NCBI GenBank assembly: GCA_034440595.1
Contig: JAWXCH010000547.1
Span: 1 to 28,546, forward strand
Length of the DNA stretch: 28,546 nucleotides
DNA from: JAWXCH01 sp034440595
Lineage (GTDB): Bacteria; Planctomycetota; Planctomycetia; Pirellulales; JALHPA01
Direction of reading: 5' to 3'
This document shows, piece by piece, positions 1 to 8,106 of this stretch (position 1 is its first letter; the number at the start of each line of letters is the position of its first letter). The position numbers and the translations under genes were made by a program. A model generated the notes under the pieces. That model did no database searches, was not told the origin of the DNA, and was given only the letters and a program-made list of their open reading frames with translations.

Positions 1-1
1 G

Positions 2-808
2 CTACCCTATTTGAACCGGGGAGGCGTGATCGCCACCAGCCCGGCAGTGGCGACATGCTTAGTTGATCGCGCGGTTGAACTAGCGGATAAACTGCGTGTG
101 AAGTTCCTGGAACTGCGGCACGAGCAGCCGGTGGAACACCCTGCTTTAGGGGTCACCATGACCAGCAAAGTGCATATGCAATTAGATTTGCCAGCCTCCG
201 CTGAGCAGTTATGGAGTGATCTGGATGCCAAAGTGCGCAATCAAATTCGTAAAGGCCAGAAGCAGGAGTTTCAGGTCCGTTGGGGAACTACTAAACTGTT
301 AAATGACTTCTACCATGTCTTTAGCCGCAATATGCGCGATCTGGGCACGCCGGTTTACTCGCGGAAGCTGTTTGAAGCAATTTTGAAGCAGTTTGATTCC
401 GAAGCCGAATTGTGCGTGATCTACAAGGACAACAAACCAGCGGCCGCGGCTTTGTTGATCCACGGTAGTCAATGCACGGAAGTGCCAAGTGCCAGCGCAC
501 TGCGAGAGTACAATTCGCTGAATGCCAACATGTTCATGTACTGGCAGTTGCTAGAGCGTGCGGTGCAGCGGAAACAGGCCATGTTTGACTTTGGCCGGAG
601 TTCCATTGATAGCCCTACTTATCGCTTTAAGAAGCAGTGGGGAGCCAAGCCGCAACCCGCCACTTGGCAGTATTACCTGCGACAAGGGGACAAGGATCAA
701 ATGCGACCTTCAAACAAGAAGTTCGACCTGATGAGCCGTGCTTGGAGGAAACTGCCGCTGAGCGTTACGCGCCTGTTGGGACCAGCCATTGTCCGCGGCG
801 TGCCCTGA
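2..808 (+). CDS. FemAB-like GNAT acyltransferase, XrtA/PEP-CTERM-associated type (5' end cut by window)
   Basis: The reading frame is open from base 2, and the residues before the TTG at 11 (L-P-Y) already fit the family, so the true start lies outside the window. This is the C-terminal part of a protein that is usually about 340 residues. Family hallmarks are LELRH near the start, a basic stretch KVRNQIRKGQK, FHVFSRNMRDLG-like residues, and the C-terminal signature FDFGRSS followed by TYRFKKQWGAKP. Relatives form the FemAB family linked to exosortase/PEP-CTERM systems and carry a GNAT-type fold. The acyl donor and acceptor are not known from sequence, and a role in exopolysaccharide or surface-protein modification is inferred. 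The gene converges on a PEP-CTERM protein gene 50 bases away, which supports the assignment. Confidence 0.85.
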   Translation, partial: LPYLNRGGVIATSPAVATCLVDRAVELADKLRVKFLELRHEQPVEHPALGVTMTSKVHMQLDLPASAEQLWSDLDAKVRNQIRKGQKQEFQVRWGTTKLLNDFYHVFSRNMRDLGTPVYSRKLFEAILKQFDSEAELCVIYKDNKPAAAALLIHGSQCTEVPSASALREYNSLNANMFMYWQLLERAVQRKQAMFDFGRSSIDSPTYRFKKQWGAKPQPATWQYYLRQGDKDQMRPSNKKFDLMSRAWRKLPLSVTRLLGPAIVRGVP

Positions 809-858
809 TTGTGGGTTTGCGGCAGCAAGTCCAATCTTGTGCAGAGAAGTGATGGCAA

Positions 859-1509
859 TTAGCTTCGCGACCGGACGCGACTTGCACCGCGGTGTACAAT
901 TCCGCAGATCAATAGCAGTGCGCTCCAAACTACAACGCTGCCTGGTTCAGGGACCAAGTGTCCCGGTCCGCCGGGGTCTCCCGGGCCACCGGGATTATTT
1001 GGGTTACCAGGTGTGCCACCGGGGGTTCCTCCACCACCTCCACCGCCCCCCATGCTGCACGTTGGTCCGTATGAACCACCGACGACGTACCCCGCGTCAG
1101 GCGAGGGGAGATTATCCGATACTTCGGTCATAGGGAGTGCTGCATCGCAAGCCGGAGCAACCTCACAGACAGGAGCGCATAGTTCCTCGCAAACCATTGG
1201 CCTGCAGCTACGGCGCCAGCCAACCTCGGTCAGGCGAAGCTTCTGCGGTGAATCTCCAAATACAGCGTCGGCCATGAGATCGCCAGCCGCTGCATCCATC
1301 ATGTCATCTGCCGGAAGAGCTACTTCAATCACCGGGGCATCGGACGACGCCGCATTGTCGGAAACATCTTCAAGAACCGATGTGACAAACAGGTCAAAAT
1401 CGGAGTACGGATCTACGTAAGGTGCCCAGTCCACTTTGCCGAGAGAATGCAACTCGGCGTGGAAGATGAGTAGTATAGCGAAGATGAATAAGAACCCTTT
1501 GCGGGTCAT
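859..1509 (-). CDS. PEP-CTERM sorting-domain surface protein, small, Cys-rich with Gly/Pro linker
   Basis: This 216-residue protein has an N-terminal signal peptide (basic MTRK, then a hydrophobic stretch to about residue 18). Its central part is acidic, with a cysteine cluster (C102, C107, C111, C115, C121, plus C151). A Gly/Pro-rich, collagen-like linker spans about residues 154-183. The C-terminus has the classical tripartite sorting signal: VPEP at 186-189, a hydrophobic segment (about 191-205) and an Arg-rich tail. Such proteins are cut by an exosortase and exported to the surface or the exopolysaccharide layer. The start is fixed by a strong ribosome site (GGAGGA, ending 8 bases before ATG). 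A sigma-70 promoter lies about 45 bases upstream. The middle region has no recognised domain, so the specific role is unknown. Confidence 0.85.
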   Translation of the reverse strand: MTRKGFLFIFAILLIFHAELHSLGKVDWAPYVDPYSDFDLFVTSVLEDVSDNAASSDAPVIEVALPADDMMDAAAGDLMADAVFGDSPQKLRLTEVGWRRSCRPMVCEELCAPVCEVAPACDAALPMTEVSDNLPSPDAGYVVGGSYGPTCSMGGGGGGGGTPGGTPGNPNNPGGPGDPGGPGHLVPEPGSVVVWSALLLICGIVHRGASRVRSRS

Positions 1510-1555
1510 GCGATATCCTCCACCCCGATCTGACCGTGTAACCTACATTTTGCTT

Positions 1556-1583
1556 ATTGTAATTGGAAAATTCCTAGTTTCAA
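1556..1583 (-). promoter_or_regulatory. Sigma-70-type promoter of the PEP-CTERM gene
   Basis: Read on the minus strand, TTGAAA (1578-1583) and TACAAT (1556-1561) are separated by 16 bases, close to the TTGACA/TATAAT consensus. The predicted start point falls about 40 bases before the ATG at 1509, leaving a short leader that contains the GGAGGA ribosome site. Confidence 0.55.
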
Positions 1584-1620
1584 ATGCTAAGTGCATGCGT
1601 ACAATGACATTTAGGGGGAT

Positions 1621-1640
1621 CTGTGGCCTTTTGGCCAGAG
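1621..1640. promoter_or_regulatory. Inverted repeat, candidate enhancer site for a sigma-54 activator
   Basis: CTGTGGCC and GGCCAGAG flank four T residues, forming an 8-bp inverted repeat with one mismatch. Its centre is about 90 bases upstream of the -12 element at 1719-1720, a usual distance for an NtrC-type activator site. It could instead be a transcribed hairpin; there is no run of T after it. Confidence 0.35.
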
Positions 1641-1669
1641 GGGGCTATGCGGCCTATTGACGGTGTTAA

Positions 1670-1685
1670 CCCGAAATTCTTCGGG
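1670..1685. promoter_or_regulatory. Inverted repeat CCCGAA-N4-TTCGGG upstream of the sigma-54 promoter
   Basis: This is a perfect 6-bp inverted repeat around a 4-base centre, lying about 42 bases upstream of the -12 element. It may be a second activator site or a local regulator site. Function is inferred from position only. Confidence 0.3.
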
Positions 1686-1705
1686 AAACAGCGGTGGAAC
1701 GGGGC

Positions 1706-1721
1706 TGGCACCCACTTTGCA
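1706..1721 (+). promoter_or_regulatory. Sigma-54 (RpoN) promoter, -24/-12 type
   Basis: The plus strand reads TGGCAC, five bases, then TTGCA. The invariant GG (1707-1708) and GC (1719-1720) are exactly ten bases apart, as RpoN requires, and the preceding base is the favoured C. Only the base after TGGCAC departs from the usual consensus. Transcription would start near 1732 and run toward the small gene at 1936, away from the PEP-CTERM gene. Two inverted repeats lie upstream where enhancer-binding proteins usually sit. Confidence 0.6.
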
Positions 1722-1935
1722 CTATCGGAATCTGTGCAATTTGGACGATTGATAGTCAGTGTTGAATTCACAGGAATTGCCATAAGTTGATGCCCTGTAA
1801 GCAATTCTGAATTAGTTTCACATTAAATGGCCGACAGAGAACGAGTTTCAAGCCGAAGGCAAGCGGCGTGTACGTCGATTTAGCAGATGCTTAACTTCAA
1901 TCAGGCGCGGAACTTAGTGTGTTAGGTATGGTAAA

Positions 1936-2130
1936 ATGGACCTCGGCAAACTGAGTGAAATACTCGATATGCTGGAAACGCAGGGAGCCTCGCAGCAGGA
2001 GCTCGACGACGCGTTTGAAGAGGGAATGCGCCAAATCGGGGAGACAATGCGGAAGAGCGCCCCGACGGAGCAATCCCAATTTGACTCGCCACGGCTGCCG
2101 TTTTCCTCTTCCAGCGAAGATGTGGCCTGA
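1936..2130 (+). CDS. Small hypothetical acidic protein (64 aa)
   Basis: The product is not recognised. The first 40 residues look like two amphipathic acidic helices (starting MDLGKLSEILDML, with an EELDDAFEEGM-like stretch), and the tail is Ser/Pro-rich and probably disordered. No signal peptide or membrane segment is seen. The ATG is preceded only by a weak GG-containing stretch (TAGGTATGG). It is the first plausible gene downstream of the sigma-54 promoter at 1706-1721, which is the main reason to take it seriously. Other frames over this stretch are open too, so it may not be real. Confidence 0.4.
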   Translation: MDLGKLSEILDMLETQGASQQELDDAFEEGMRQIGETMRKSAPTEQSQFDSPRLPFSSSSEDVA

Positions 2131-2172
2131 ACCGGTTGACTGCCCAGGTTGGTAGCTGCAATCCGATGCAAC

Positions 2173-2649
2173 TTACCGGCGGCAGGAAAGGCAGGTCATC
2201 AAATAACGCGTCAGGCCACCACCTGTCGACTGTCGCAACTGCATCACGCTGCCGCAGCGCGGGCAATACTCGCGGGCCACTGGTAGTTCCCCTCGATCGT
2301 CTGTCTGCTGGCATTTCGTACAGAGTCTTGTGTCAGGGAATATTTCGATTCGCTCTGCCGCTATCGGCTGCTTGCACACCTCGCAGCGGCGAGCCATTCC
2401 CCACGATTCATCGTCCGAAGTTTCCAGGTCATCGCTGTCGATACGGCGCGCATAGATTGCGGATTGCTGGCACAGCGGACACTTCAGTTTGCTGATAGAA
2501 CCGAGAAAAAGCTCGCAGACCAGATCTGCATCCACAGTGGACGTATCGCGCAGCAATCGTGCGCGACTGAGCCACGCGGATTGATTTTCTGTATCAATGG
2601 AGTTGCTCCACTGGCAGGCTGAACACGTTACGCGAAGGAGTGTGGTCAT
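2173..2649 (-). CDS. Multi-zinc-ribbon protein with DksA/TraR-like C4 finger
   Basis: This 158-residue protein has twelve cysteines arranged as six CxxC knuckles, enough for three zinc sites. They are C9/C12 with C57/C60, then C89/C92 with C110/C113, and C129/C132 with C153/C156. The middle pair (CEVCKQPI, then LCTKCQ) resembles the C4 finger of DksA/TraR proteins. The last pair (YCPRCGS, then CLSCRR) resembles a topoisomerase-type zinc ribbon. The long coiled coil of true DksA is absent, so a DksA role in RNA polymerase control should not be assumed. The gene starts 32 bases after hrpB on the same strand and is probably its last co-transcribed partner. Binding of nucleic acid or RNA polymerase is inferred. 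Confidence 0.75.
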   Translation of the reverse strand: MTTLLRVTCSACQWSNSIDTENQSAWLSRARLLRDTSTVDADLVCELFLGSISKLKCPLCQQSAIYARRIDSDDLETSDDESWGMARRCEVCKQPIAAERIEIFPDTRLCTKCQQTDDRGELPVAREYCPRCGSVMQLRQSTGGGLTRYLMTCLSCRR

Positions 2650-2681
2650 ACAAATATCTTACAGTGAAGTTGCCGCCTGGC

Positions 2682-5234
2682 CTAAGTCCGCCGACTGTTG
2701 CCACGACGCTCTGGAGTGGCAGCGCGAGGATCCTCGGGCCAAGCATGCTTTGGATATCGCCGCCGCAGTTCCTTGCGGACCTCTGCATAGGTGGTGTTCC
2801 AAAAACTGGCCAGGTCTGTAGTGACCTGCTGCGGGCGGTAATTCGGTCCTAGTAAGTGGAGCAACACCTGCACGCGGCCGCCAGCAATTCGAGGAGTTTC
2901 AGGCATGCCAAACAACTCTTGGATTCTGACAGCCAACACCGGTGGATGCCCAAGCTCATATTGTAGAGAGATTTGGCTGCCGCTGGGCACAGTCAGCTTT
3001 GCCGGAGCCTCACGTTGAATCGCGCGTTGCTGATCGTGCGAAAGCTGTCGTTTTACTGCTTGCAATATCGAAGATCGCTGGACTTCTTCTACCGATGTGC
3101 AACCGACGCAAAGCTCTGGTAGAAGTTCTAATAGTGGATCTGTGCCCAGGTCCGGCAGTTCCAATTCTGGCATCCATTGCCGCAGACACGCCAATCGAGC
3201 TATGTACTGCTGGCTCTCTTCATCCATTTTCCAGTTCTGAACGCCGCGACTCGCAAGCTCTGCTGCCAGCAAGGCCGAAACATCCACATCGGCCGGCAAT
3301 GCCGTTTGCGATTCGGAGATCACCAGGTCGGCAAATCTGGTTCGTCGCCAGGCGACCATTCGTTGTCGATCAGAATCAAACTCGACCTCAGTACTCGTAC
3401 TCTGTAGCGTTGGCGTAAGCCAGGCAGGATCCACTGCGGATGCGAGCCGCACCAGTGCTTCAGACGTCCCTTTTTCTTCGATCTCCGCACATACGAAAAA
3501 CTCCGCTTCGTCCACGGCGCTTTCGTCGCCCAGTCGAACCCCGCGACCACCGACCATCTTGGCTCGTCGACTATCAGCAGTTCGCCGGCGTGCCACGCGA
3601 TCCGGATAGGCTGCCAACAAGACCCTCTTCAGCGACTGGTCTTGGTCTGAAGTTTCGACTGATTTCGATTGTGAAGTCACTTCACGCAGCGATCGTTCAA
3701 GTTGTTCGGCCGTGCGAAGTAGGTTCTTGGTTGCGTTGGGATCCAGTCGCCCCACGGGGCTATCGAGTTGCTTTGTGGACTGGAACTCCTCAATCGCGTG
3801 TAGGCGATCCAACACGTCTGAATCGGATCGATGACTGGCCAATTGCCGCGCGGGTTTTTGCTCTTTACGGAAAGGACTTCGCTCGCTGAGCAGTGCAGCC
3901 ATGATTGCAGCCTGATGCCCTACATTCAGTGTGGCACCCTCGAGCAGCAACTTTGCAATTCGCGGATGAACAGGAAGTCGAGCCATCTGCTTGCCAAGCG
4001 CAGTTACGCCTCTTGTGTCCAACGCACCGAGCTGCGTTAGTAAGGTCAGAGCATGTTGAATCGCATTCTCGTTAGGTGGTTCGTACCAGGGGAATTGCCG
4101 AACATCGTGCTCTCCCCAGACCAGCAACTCCAGGATTGGTCCGGAAACGTCGACGCGCAGCACCTCTGGCTGATCGAAATCGGCCAGCCCGCGCTGCTCG
4201 GCCGCTGTCCAAAGGCGGTAGCAAACCCCGCGCTCCGTTCTGCCAGCGCGGCCCGTACGCTGGTCGGTGCTAGCCTTGGAGATGCGTTCAATCTGCAGCC
4301 GATTGATACCGGTATTCGGATCGAGTCGCAACACGCGCGACAGCCCGGCATCAACGACTGCGGTCACGCCAGCCACTGTAACCGACGTTTCGGCAACATT
4401 GGTCGCCAAGATAATTTTGCGCGCGTTCGAGTCGTGCAATACTTCCTGCTGTTTGGCCAACGGTAAATCGCCGTACAGTTCAAACAGTTTTGCATCGACC
4501 AGAGGCAACTGCGACGAAATCGCCGAGCCTGCCTGGCGTATTTCACCGACGCCTGGAAGGAATACTAGCACGTTGCCGATGGTGCCCTGTAACGCAGTTT
4601 CCACTGCGGACACAATTTGTGCATAGTCCAGTCTGCTGCTACTGGCCCTGTCAGCGTAATGAATCTCCACCGGGAACAACCGACCAGCACTGACATGCAC
4701 CGGACAGTCATTGAGAAAACTCGCCACGGCGGCAACGTCCAGTGTGGCCGACATCACTGCGATCTTCAGATCAGGGCGGACCTCTTGCACCTTTCGCACC
4801 ATCGCCAGGCTGAGATCGAGATTCAAATTCCGTTCGTGGAATTCATCAAAGAGTACGACGCCGACATGTTCCAAGAACGGATCCGCCTGGAGCATCCGCA
4901 AAAACATACCATCGGTAACGACCAGGATCCTTGTTCTCGGCCCAGCGCGGCGTTCAAAGCGAACATGGTAACCGACCTGCTCCCCGACAGTCTGCTGTTG
5001 TTCTTCGGCAATTCGCATCGCCGCCGCACGGGCAGCAATTCTGCGCGGCTGCAGCAGCACGATTTGTTTATCGGCGGCCAGCCCAGCGGACAGAATCGCC
5101 GGGGCCACGCGGCTGGTTTTGCCCGCACCTGTCGCGGCTCGCAGGACAATTGCATTGCAGCCAGATAGCGAATCCAGCACGGCCGGCAGCACTTCGTCAA
5201 TCGGCAGTGAGGGAAGTGTGCGGTTAGCCATCAT
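2682..5234 (-). CDS. hrpB: ATP-dependent helicase HrpB
   Basis: This 850-residue DExH helicase matches the HrpB family in length and order. Walker A GAGKTS lies at 36-41, motif II DEFH at 130-133, motif III SAT at 162-164 and motif VI QRTGRAGR at 325-332. An HA2-like region and the long HrpB-specific C-terminal domain follow, ending with the family-typical stretch LLGPNYRPQQVTTDLASFW. HrpB is a cytoplasmic RNA-dependent ATPase/helicase of poorly known role. Two adjacent ATG codons (5234 and 5231) are possible starts. The gene begins 33 bases after lutC on the same strand, so it is likely read from the lut promoter. No internal promoter is obvious. Confidence 0.93.
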   Translation of the reverse strand: MMANRTLPSLPIDEVLPAVLDSLSGCNAIVLRAATGAGKTSRVAPAILSAGLAADKQIVLLQPRRIAARAAAMRIAEEQQQTVGEQVGYHVRFERRAGPRTRILVVTDGMFLRMLQADPFLEHVGVVLFDEFHERNLNLDLSLAMVRKVQEVRPDLKIAVMSATLDVAAVASFLNDCPVHVSAGRLFPVEIHYADRASSSRLDYAQIVSAVETALQGTIGNVLVFLPGVGEIRQAGSAISSQLPLVDAKLFELYGDLPLAKQQEVLHDSNARKIILATNVAETSVTVAGVTAVVDAGLSRVLRLDPNTGINRLQIERISKASTDQRTGRAGRTERGVCYRLWTAAEQRGLADFDQPEVLRVDVSGPILELLVWGEHDVRQFPWYEPPNENAIQHALTLLTQLGALDTRGVTALGKQMARLPVHPRIAKLLLEGATLNVGHQAAIMAALLSERSPFRKEQKPARQLASHRSDSDVLDRLHAIEEFQSTKQLDSPVGRLDPNATKNLLRTAEQLERSLREVTSQSKSVETSDQDQSLKRVLLAAYPDRVARRRTADSRRAKMVGGRGVRLGDESAVDEAEFFVCAEIEEKGTSEALVRLASAVDPAWLTPTLQSTSTEVEFDSDRQRMVAWRRTRFADLVISESQTALPADVDVSALLAAELASRGVQNWKMDEESQQYIARLACLRQWMPELELPDLGTDPLLELLPELCVGCTSVEEVQRSSILQAVKRQLSHDQQRAIQREAPAKLTVPSGSQISLQYELGHPPVLAVRIQELFGMPETPRIAGGRVQVLLHLLGPNYRPQQVTTDLASFWNTTYAEVRKELRRRYPKHAWPEDPRAATPERRGNSRRT

Positions 5235-5267
5235 GCCACTGCGAATGTCGTGAGCGCTCGATCAGGA

Positions 5268-5867
5268 TTAGTCATTGACCATAAACACGGTCAGCGAGCG
5301 AGCGCCATGCGCTCCAATCACCAGCGACTGCTCAATATCAGCGGTCTTCGACGGGCCGGAAACAAACGCGCCGAATCCGCGTTTCAGTAGCGGCAGCTTT
5401 TCATACGCCTGATGCATGTTATCCACCAGCGTGCTGCGGTTGACCACTAACGCAATATGCTGGGCAATGAAATAAAGCACACGGTGGCGCAGATCTTCGT
5501 CGGTGACCCAGATCGCAGCATTCTCCGCAACGGCTAGCTTTCCTTCCAGCACTGCAAAGTCGACGTCCTCCAGGTCATGTGGATCGGCGACATTGTCGAT
5601 CTCGCAGCCGAGACTGGGTACTTCGGCAATCAGTGAGCAGATCTTCTTTGCGTCACTAAACGCAGGAAGATTCTGTAGCTGTGGAAGGATCTGCCTCCGA
5701 TCAGCGACTCGGATAAACTGTCCACCGACACTTGTCAGGATAGACTCAAACTGCGCGACCCGGTCCACATAGGTGATCCCACCTGCGCCCGGCAGTTCGG
5801 GCAGCGCAGCGTCGGGTACTGAATGTTGTCGCAGCGCGCTGAGGATTTTGTCTCGACTGTTCGACAT
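5268..5867 (-). CDS. lutC: LutC/YkgG-family lactate utilisation protein (LUD domain)
   Basis: This 199-residue protein has the LUD domain of LutC. It opens with the typical RDKILSALRQ helix, contains a central AENAAIWVTDED stretch, and ends with the conserved SGPSKTADIEQSLVIGAHG motif. LutC acts with LutA and LutB in the cytoplasm to oxidise L-lactate to pyruvate. The catalytic contribution of LutC itself is not well defined. It follows lutB by 37 bases and precedes hrpB by 33 bases. Length is a little under the usual 200-240 residues, but all signature motifs are present. Confidence 0.92.
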   Translation of the reverse strand: MSNSRDKILSALRQHSVPDAALPELPGAGGITYVDRVAQFESILTSVGGQFIRVADRRQILPQLQNLPAFSDAKKICSLIAEVPSLGCEIDNVADPHDLEDVDFAVLEGKLAVAENAAIWVTDEDLRHRVLYFIAQHIALVVNRSTLVDNMHQAYEKLPLLKRGFGAFVSGPSKTADIEQSLVIGAHGARSLTVFMVND

Positions 5868-5904
5868 GGAGTGCTTTTTTCAATCGCCAGGGCAGATTTG
5901 ATTT

Positions 5905-7293
5905 CTAACGCACGCTTTTTTCGCTGCGTTGCCGATCGCGGTACAACTCGCGAAAACTCCGCTTCGGCATCGGCGGCAGATCGCGCTGCTTACCCCACGG
6001 GTTGAATCGGTTATACACCAGCATGCGCGGCAACTTGGGGAGTAGAAACCGCCCGACCTTGCCGGCTAGTCGATAGATCCAGACATGCCCGAGAACGATG
6101 CGCGCCAGCTTCATGGCCATTCGTTTGGACCAGGGCAAGTATTTCTGAACGGCAATCTCCCGCCGCCAGGTGAGTAGTTGCTGATGCAGATCGATTTTGA
6201 CCGGGCAGACATCAGTACACGATCCGCACAAACTGCAAGCAAACGGTAACGTTGCGTGCTTCTTAGCATCGCGCGAAGGTGCCAGAATTGAGCCGATTGG
6301 GCCAGGGACCGTGGCCTCGTAGCTATGACCACCGGTACGGCGATAAACCGGACAAGTATTCATGCATGCGCCACAGCGAATGCAATTCAACGAGCGGCGA
6401 AAATCGTCGCTGCCGACAATATTGCTGCGGCCGTTGTCGACCAAGACAATATGCAACTCGCCACCGGGCATTGGCCCCTGAAAGTGGGACGAATACGCCG
6501 TGATCGGTTGGCCAGTTGCCGAACGTGCTAACAGTCTCAGAAAAACACCCAAGTCCGCCTGCCGCGGGAGCAACTTTTCAATGCCCATGCAGGCGATATG
6601 CAGTTTTGGTAATGAAGCACCGAGGTCGGCGTTTCCTTCGTTGGTACAGACAACGAATCCACCAGTCTCGGCGATGGCGAAATTCACACCGGTGATCCCG
6701 GCCTCCGAGGCCAGAAACTTGGCGCGCAAGTGATTTCTTGCCGCCTCGGCCAAATATTTGGGGTCCGATGCACCCTTATCGGTGCCAAGGTGTTTATGAA
6801 ACAGCTCGCCGATCTCTTCCTTCTTAACGTGAATGCAGGGCAACACTATATGGCTAGGTGGTTCGTTGGCCAACTGGACAATTCGCTCCCCCAGATCAGT
6901 ATCGATTACCTCGATCTGGTGCCGCTCGAGAAACGGATTGAGATGGCACTCCTCGGTTAGCATCGATTTGCTTTTGCAAACACGCGTTACGCCGTGCTGC
7001 TGCAAGATACTGAGAACGATCTGGTTGTGTTCGGCCGCATCGCTGGCCCAGTGTATATGGGCACCCAGCGCCTTGGCGTTCCGTTCAAACTCCTCCAGGT
7101 AATCTGCCAGATGCGCAACCGTATTGGCCTTGATTGCGGCCGCTTGTTCTCGCAATGTTTCCCATTCGGGAAGCGAATGCGCGGCACGATCGCGCTTGGT
7201 GCGAATAAACCAAAGCGACTGGTCATGCCAATGAGCGCGTGGCAGATCGGCTACGAACTTTTCAGCTCTAACAGGATGTCCGGTGGCGACCAT
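5905..7293 (-). CDS. lutB: LutB, iron-sulfur subunit of L-lactate oxidation complex
   Basis: This 462-residue protein has an N-terminal LUD-type domain with KSKSMLTEE and AETGGFV signatures. The ferredoxin-like part carries two CxxCxxCxxxCP clusters (C304, C307, C310, C314 and C353, C356, C359, C363) that should bind two 4Fe-4S clusters. The HSYEATVPGPIG segment between them is typical of LutB/YkgF. It passes electrons during oxidation of L-lactate to pyruvate. The start codon at 7293 lies 3 bases after the lutA stop, implying tight translational coupling. The C-terminal extension is Arg/Pro-rich and not distinctive. Confidence 0.94.
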   Translation of the reverse strand: MVATGHPVRAEKFVADLPRAHWHDQSLWFIRTKRDRAAHSLPEWETLREQAAAIKANTVAHLADYLEEFERNAKALGAHIHWASDAAEHNQIVLSILQQHGVTRVCKSKSMLTEECHLNPFLERHQIEVIDTDLGERIVQLANEPPSHIVLPCIHVKKEEIGELFHKHLGTDKGASDPKYLAEAARNHLRAKFLASEAGITGVNFAIAETGGFVVCTNEGNADLGASLPKLHIACMGIEKLLPRQADLGVFLRLLARSATGQPITAYSSHFQGPMPGGELHIVLVDNGRSNIVGSDDFRRSLNCIRCGACMNTCPVYRRTGGHSYEATVPGPIGSILAPSRDAKKHATLPFACSLCGSCTDVCPVKIDLHQQLLTWRREIAVQKYLPWSKRMAMKLARIVLGHVWIYRLAGKVGRFLLPKLPRMLVYNRFNPWGKQRDLPPMPKRSFRELYRDRQRSEKSVR

Positions 7294-7296
7294 AGT

Positions 7297-8106
7297 CTAA
7301 CGCTTTGGGGGTGTAGTCAATTCGGGAAGTTCTTGCGAGGACTTGCTGGCTACCGGTTGCGCGCGAATAGCCGCCACCAGAATCTCAGCAACGTGCAGCA
7401 CCTTCATCGGTATCTTCTGCCGATGGATCAAACCCTCCAAATGCATGAGGCAGGACATGTCGTTGGCAGTTAGTACTTCGGTGCCGGCTTGTTGATGGTC
7501 ATGGACACGGTCATTTCCCATCATGCAACTGACCGCCTCTTCGGCCACGGCAAATGTACCCCCAAAGCCGCAGCACTCGTCAGCTCGAGACAGTTCTGAA
7601 AACCGAATCCCCTCCAGTCCCTCCAGCAGTTGTCTGGTCTTATTGAACGGCGGCACCACCATTTCGCTATCGCTGGCCAGGCGAAGTTCTCGCAGCCCGT
7701 GGCAGCTTTGGTGCATACCGACCTGATGCGGAAAAGCTCCCTCGATCCGCTGAACCTTGAGCACATCAACAAAGAACTCACTCAGCTCAAACGTCTTGTC
7801 ACGCAGCGCCAGATACCGCGCGTCATTGTGAAAGTACTCCTCATAATGACGGCGGACCATCGCTACGCAACTGCCCGACGGTGCGACAACATACTGATAC
7901 GGCTCAAAAATCTGCAAAAACCGCTCGGCCAGGGGCCGCGCGTCTTGCACACACCCGGTGTTGGCCATGGGCTGGCCGCAGCAGGTCTGCTGCTCGGGAA
8001 AGACCACCTCGCAGCCAAAATGCTCCAGCAGGTCGACCGTGGCTAGCCCCACCTGAGGGTAAAGCTGGTCCACATAGCAGGGGATAAACAGGCCAACTTG
8101 AGGCAT
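7297..8106 (-). CDS. lutA: LutA, CCG-domain (Fe-S) oxidoreductase subunit
   Basis: This 269-residue protein starts MPQVGLFIPC, the normal LutA N-terminus. It has two cysteine-rich CCG domains, with CCG at 42-44 (TCCGQP) and at 178-180 (ECCGFGG), which ligand an Fe-S cluster in this family. It forms the lactate oxidation complex with LutB and LutC. The frame stays open to 8220, but that extension has no family match. A TATAAT box 8 bases before 8220 would put the transcript start about there, so I choose the ATG at 8106. No clear Shine-Dalgarno precedes it. The C-terminal 20 residues (Ser/Pro/Lys-rich) are extra. Confidence 0.92.
   Translation of the reverse strand: MPQVGLFIPCYVDQLYPQVGLATVDLLEHFGCEVVFPEQQTCCGQPMANTGCVQDARPLAERFLQIFEPYQYVVAPSGSCVAMVRRHYEEYFHNDARYLALRDKTFELSEFFVDVLKVQRIEGAFPHQVGMHQSCHGLRELRLASDSEMVVPPFNKTRQLLEGLEGIRFSELSRADECCGFGGTFAVAEEAVSCMMGNDRVHDHQQAGTEVLTANDMSCLMHLEGLIHRQKIPMKVLHVAEILVAAIRAQPVASKSSQELPELTTPPKR

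Larger units (their letters stand above)
1510..1935. other. 426-base intergenic control region between the PEP-CTERM gene and a small gene
   Basis: No convincing gene is present here. The region holds the sigma-70 promoter of the PEP-CTERM gene (minus strand) and, pointing the other way, a sigma-54 promoter with two inverted repeats upstream. About 200 bases separate the predicted sigma-54 start point from the first plausible start codon at 1936, so a long leader or a small RNA is possible. An ATG at 1827 opens an 18-codon frame with no supporting evidence. Confidence 0.6.

Noticed and set aside
1827..1883. 18-codon frame after the sigma-54 promoter
   Set aside because: Too short, no ribosome site, and basic composition without pattern; not enough to call a gene.
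4835..4846. DEFH rather than DEAH in HrpB motif II
   Set aside because: DEFH is the normal form in the HrpB family, so this is not an oddity.
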